This document shows positions 5,328 to 6,756 of a DNA stretch of 6,756 bases, in pieces (the stretch's first letter is position 1; the number at the start of each line of letters is the position of its first letter). The translations under genes and the position numbers were made by a program. Source of the stretch: Desulfosporosinus sp. UBA4726 (GTDB taxonomy: Bacteria; Bacillota; Desulfitobacteriia; Desulfitobacteriales; Desulfitobacteriaceae); the NCBI GenBank assembly GCA_002404215.1, contig DHJG01000191.1:27488-34243 (forward strand), given 5' to 3'. The notes beneath the pieces are model-generated. The model made no database searches and was not told the origin of the DNA. It saw only the letters and a program-made list of their open reading frames with translations.

Positions 5328-5347
5328 CAATTAGTCTAGTTAACGTA

Positions 5348-5656
5348 TTAAGTCTCTTCCTCTTTTACTGGGCACGAACCACCTAAGTTTATTTCAGCGT
5401 CCACTTGACGCCATGGAGCCTCTCCAATGTCGACATTTTCAAGTAGGGCAACAATGTCCCCTCTTCCGCAATATGCTGGCTTCCCGTCGTCGTCTCTTGT
5501 CACAAGAACGACTGGAATCCCCTTAAAGGTCGGGAGTAATGCTTTGATAATTGTAGTTGTGTCCGACGAGTTTTGGAATACTGCCGGCTGAACAGAAACA
5601 AGAGCAAAGGTTTTGCCTTGTTCCTCGATAATAGCTGCTTCAAATTGAGTTTTCAC
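5348..5656 (-). CDS. Conserved-looking hypothetical protein, 102 aa
   Basis: I do not recognise a family. The protein appears soluble, with beta-rich segments: AAIIEEQGKTFALVSVQPAV (7-26), a central helix followed by strand KGIPVVLVTRDDDGKPAYCG (45-64), then RGDIVALLENVDIGEAPWRQ (65-84). The tail, LGGSCPVKEEET, is short and acidic. Two cysteines (63, 95) are present but no CxxC motif. The pattern of strands and a 'GxPxYxGRxDIVxxL' segment would suit a small alpha/beta domain binding a ligand or partner. The start is GTG at 5654-5656, with AGGAG about 8 nt upstream; an ATG nearer the ribosome binding site is out of frame and stops at once. It lies 94 bp after purL and has a sigma-H-like promoter (5699-5727) and its own terminator, so it need not share a role with purine synthesis. 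Confidence 0.72.
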   Translation of the reverse strand: MKTQFEAAIIEEQGKTFALVSVQPAVFQNSSDTTTIIKALLPTFKGIPVVLVTRDDDGKPAYCGRGDIVALLENVDIGEAPWRQVDAEINLGGSCPVKEEET

Positions 5657-5698
5657 GACTTCATCTCCTATTTTGTAATCAATAATTCCATAGTATCA

Positions 5699-5727
5699 AA
5701 GTTCGACAAGAACCTCCAAAAACCTGC
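5699..5727 (-). promoter_or_regulatory. Sigma-H-like promoter with overlapping Spo0A-box-like site
   Basis: On the minus strand GCAGGTTTT (5719-5727), an 11-nt spacer and GTCGAACTT (5699-5707) fit the Bacillus-type sigma-H pattern RnAGGAwWW / RnnGAATww with one mismatch in each core. TTGTCGAA (5702-5709) also resembles a Spo0A box. The predicted leader to the GTG at 5656 is about 35-40 nt. It suggests stationary-phase or early-sporulation expression of the 102-codon gene, by analogy only. Confidence 0.45.
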
Positions 5728-5750
5728 AAAAGAACGATAGTAAGTTTCCT

Positions 5751-6756
5751 TTATCCTCTAAAGTAATTCACTCCACCAGTGAAAATAGGTTGATACTTAT
5801 TCCCAGGGATATTAATTGCTACGCCTCTTCCCGTTCTTTCGGAATGAGCCATCTTACCGAGAATACGTCCATCCGGACTGGTAATTCCTTCAATCGCTTC
5901 ATAAGAACCATTCGGAGTATAGATAATATCATTGCTTGGGTTGCCGTCGAGATCGACGTATTGGGTAGCAATCTGCCCATTAGCTATTAACTGCTGGATC
6001 ACTTCGTTATTTGCGACAAATCGTCCTTCTCCGTGTGAGATTGGCACGGTATGAACTTCGCCCATTTCCACCCCGCTAAACCAAGGGGATAGCGTGGAAA
6101 CAACTTTAGTTTGGACCATGCAGGAAACGTGACGCCCGATTTTGTTATACGTGAGAGTCGGAGAGTCCTCGGTTAAATCCTTGATTTCTCCATACGGAAC
6201 GAGACCAAGTTTAATCAACGCTTGGAATCCGTTGCATATCCCGAGCATCAACCCGTCCCGATGTTTTATCAGTTCCAGCACCGCTTCTTTAATCCTAGGA
6301 TTCCTGAACATTGTGGCGATGAATTTACCCGAACCGTCTGGTTCATCACCGGCACTGAAACCACCCGGGAGCATGACAATTTGAGCATTTTCAATTCTCT
6401 TAACCATTTCTTGGATAGATAGTTCCACATCCGCAGGTGTTAGGTTTCTGATCACTAAGGTTTCAACCAGGCCCCCAGCTTTTTCAAAGGCTTTTGCCGA
6501 ATCGTATTCGCAGTTGGTTCCCGGAAAAACTGGAATAAAAATTCTTGGCTTGGCTAATTTAGTGGATGGCTTTTGCGTATTGCGTAAATTATAACTCAAG
6601 ACGAGCGGCTCAGCAACTTTTTCCGTTTGCGTAGGAAAGATTTTTTCCAGCGGCTTTTCCCAGGATTTCAAAGCAACATCCAGCTCAATATCCACTCCAT
6701 TAACCGAGATCACAGGTTTCTCCTGAGTGAGTCCGAGCAGTTGGTACTCTACTCCG
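5751..6756 (-). CDS. purL: Phosphoribosylformylglycinamidine synthase, C-terminal part
   Basis: The frame is open through the right edge, so the 5' end lies outside; 334 codons are visible. The GTG at 6711-6713 is an internal valine and not a start: the frame continues upstream as YQLLGLTQEKPV. The visible part holds the end of the synthase domain and the full glutaminase (class I amidotransferase) domain. It shows IPVFPGTNCEYDSAKAFEKAG, the PurQ-type N-terminus; MLPGGFSAGDEPDGSGK; GICNGFQ with the nucleophile cysteine (codon 6234-6236); SHGEGRF; and MAHSERTGRG, which carries the catalytic His and Glu (His codon near 5844-5846). The enzyme uses glutamine and ATP to convert FGAR to FGAM, the fourth step of purine synthesis, in the cytoplasm. 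Fusion of synthase and glutaminase is the single-chain arrangement, about 1,250 residues in full, found in many Clostridia and proteobacteria; Bacillus has separate PurL, PurQ and PurS. No strong terminator follows the stop, so read-through into the next gene is possible. Confidence 0.95.
   Translation of the reverse strand, partial: GVEYQLLGLTQEKPVISVNGVDIELDVALKSWEKPLEKIFPTQTEKVAEPLVLSYNLRNTQKPSTKLAKPRIFIPVFPGTNCEYDSAKAFEKAGGLVETLVIRNLTPADVELSIQEMVKRIENAQIVMLPGGFSAGDEPDGSGKFIATMFRNPRIKEAVLELIKHRDGLMLGICNGFQALIKLGLVPYGEIKDLTEDSPTLTYNKIGRHVSCMVQTKVVSTLSPWFSGVEMGEVHTVPISHGEGRFVANNEVIQQLIANGQIATQYVDLDGNPSNDIIYTPNGSYEAIEGITSPDGRILGKMAHSERTGRGVAINIPGNKYQPIFTGGVNYFRG

Noticed and set aside
6142..6422. 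Two plus-strand frames inside purL
   Set aside because: They are antisense shadows of the purL coding sequence, without ribosome binding sites or protein-like features.
5751..6713. Separate 320-codon gene starting at the GTG at 6711-6713
   Set aside because: The frame stays open through the window edge with PurL-like sequence upstream and no ribosome binding site at the GTG, so the gene is the C-terminal part of a longer PurL.

Overview
This window reads as chromosomal DNA from an AT-rich, low-GC Gram-positive bacterium, most likely a spore-forming Clostridia member. A Peptococcaceae relative such as Desulfosporosinus or Desulfitobacterium is my best guess. That rests on the style of the proteins, strong Shine-Dalgarno sites with frequent GTG/TTG starts, a single-chain PurL with a C-terminal glutaminase domain, and a sigma-H-like promoter. 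The genus is inference. Every gene I can support lies on the minus strand, so transcription runs from high to low coordinates.

In transcription order, the window opens with the C-terminal part of purL (purine synthesis), cut by the right edge. A short unknown gene (5348-5656) follows, preceded by a sigma-H-like promoter and closed by a 17-bp-stem terminator. Next come a DUF2238/YjdF-type membrane protein (4517-5143) and a small antibiotic-biosynthesis-monooxygenase-fold protein (4148-4435) with its own promoter and terminator. After these are a short coiled-coil protein of the sll1863-like type (3545-3832) with an 18-bp-stem terminator, and a GT-A-fold glycosyltransferase (1907-3151) with a strong extended -10 promoter.

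Then comes about 420 bp without a sizeable gene. It holds a GCAA-capped hairpin with nested inverted repeats, a sigma-A-like promoter, and a probable 18-codon ORF just ahead of a 59-codon gene of unknown function (1224-1403), which ends at a terminator. Last are the ATPase and the first part of the permease of a nitrate/sulfonate/taurine-type ABC importer, overlapping by 8 bp. The permease runs off the left edge.

The genes do not form one pathway. Apart from the ABC pair, and possibly purL with the gene after it, most look like single-gene units separated by clear hairpin terminators. I see no phage, transposon, CRISPR, tRNA or rRNA. The points most worth a second look are the structured gap at 1733-1846, the small-ORF pair at 1224-1488, and the sigma-H-like promoter at 5699-5727. 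I found no convincing new multi-gene system.
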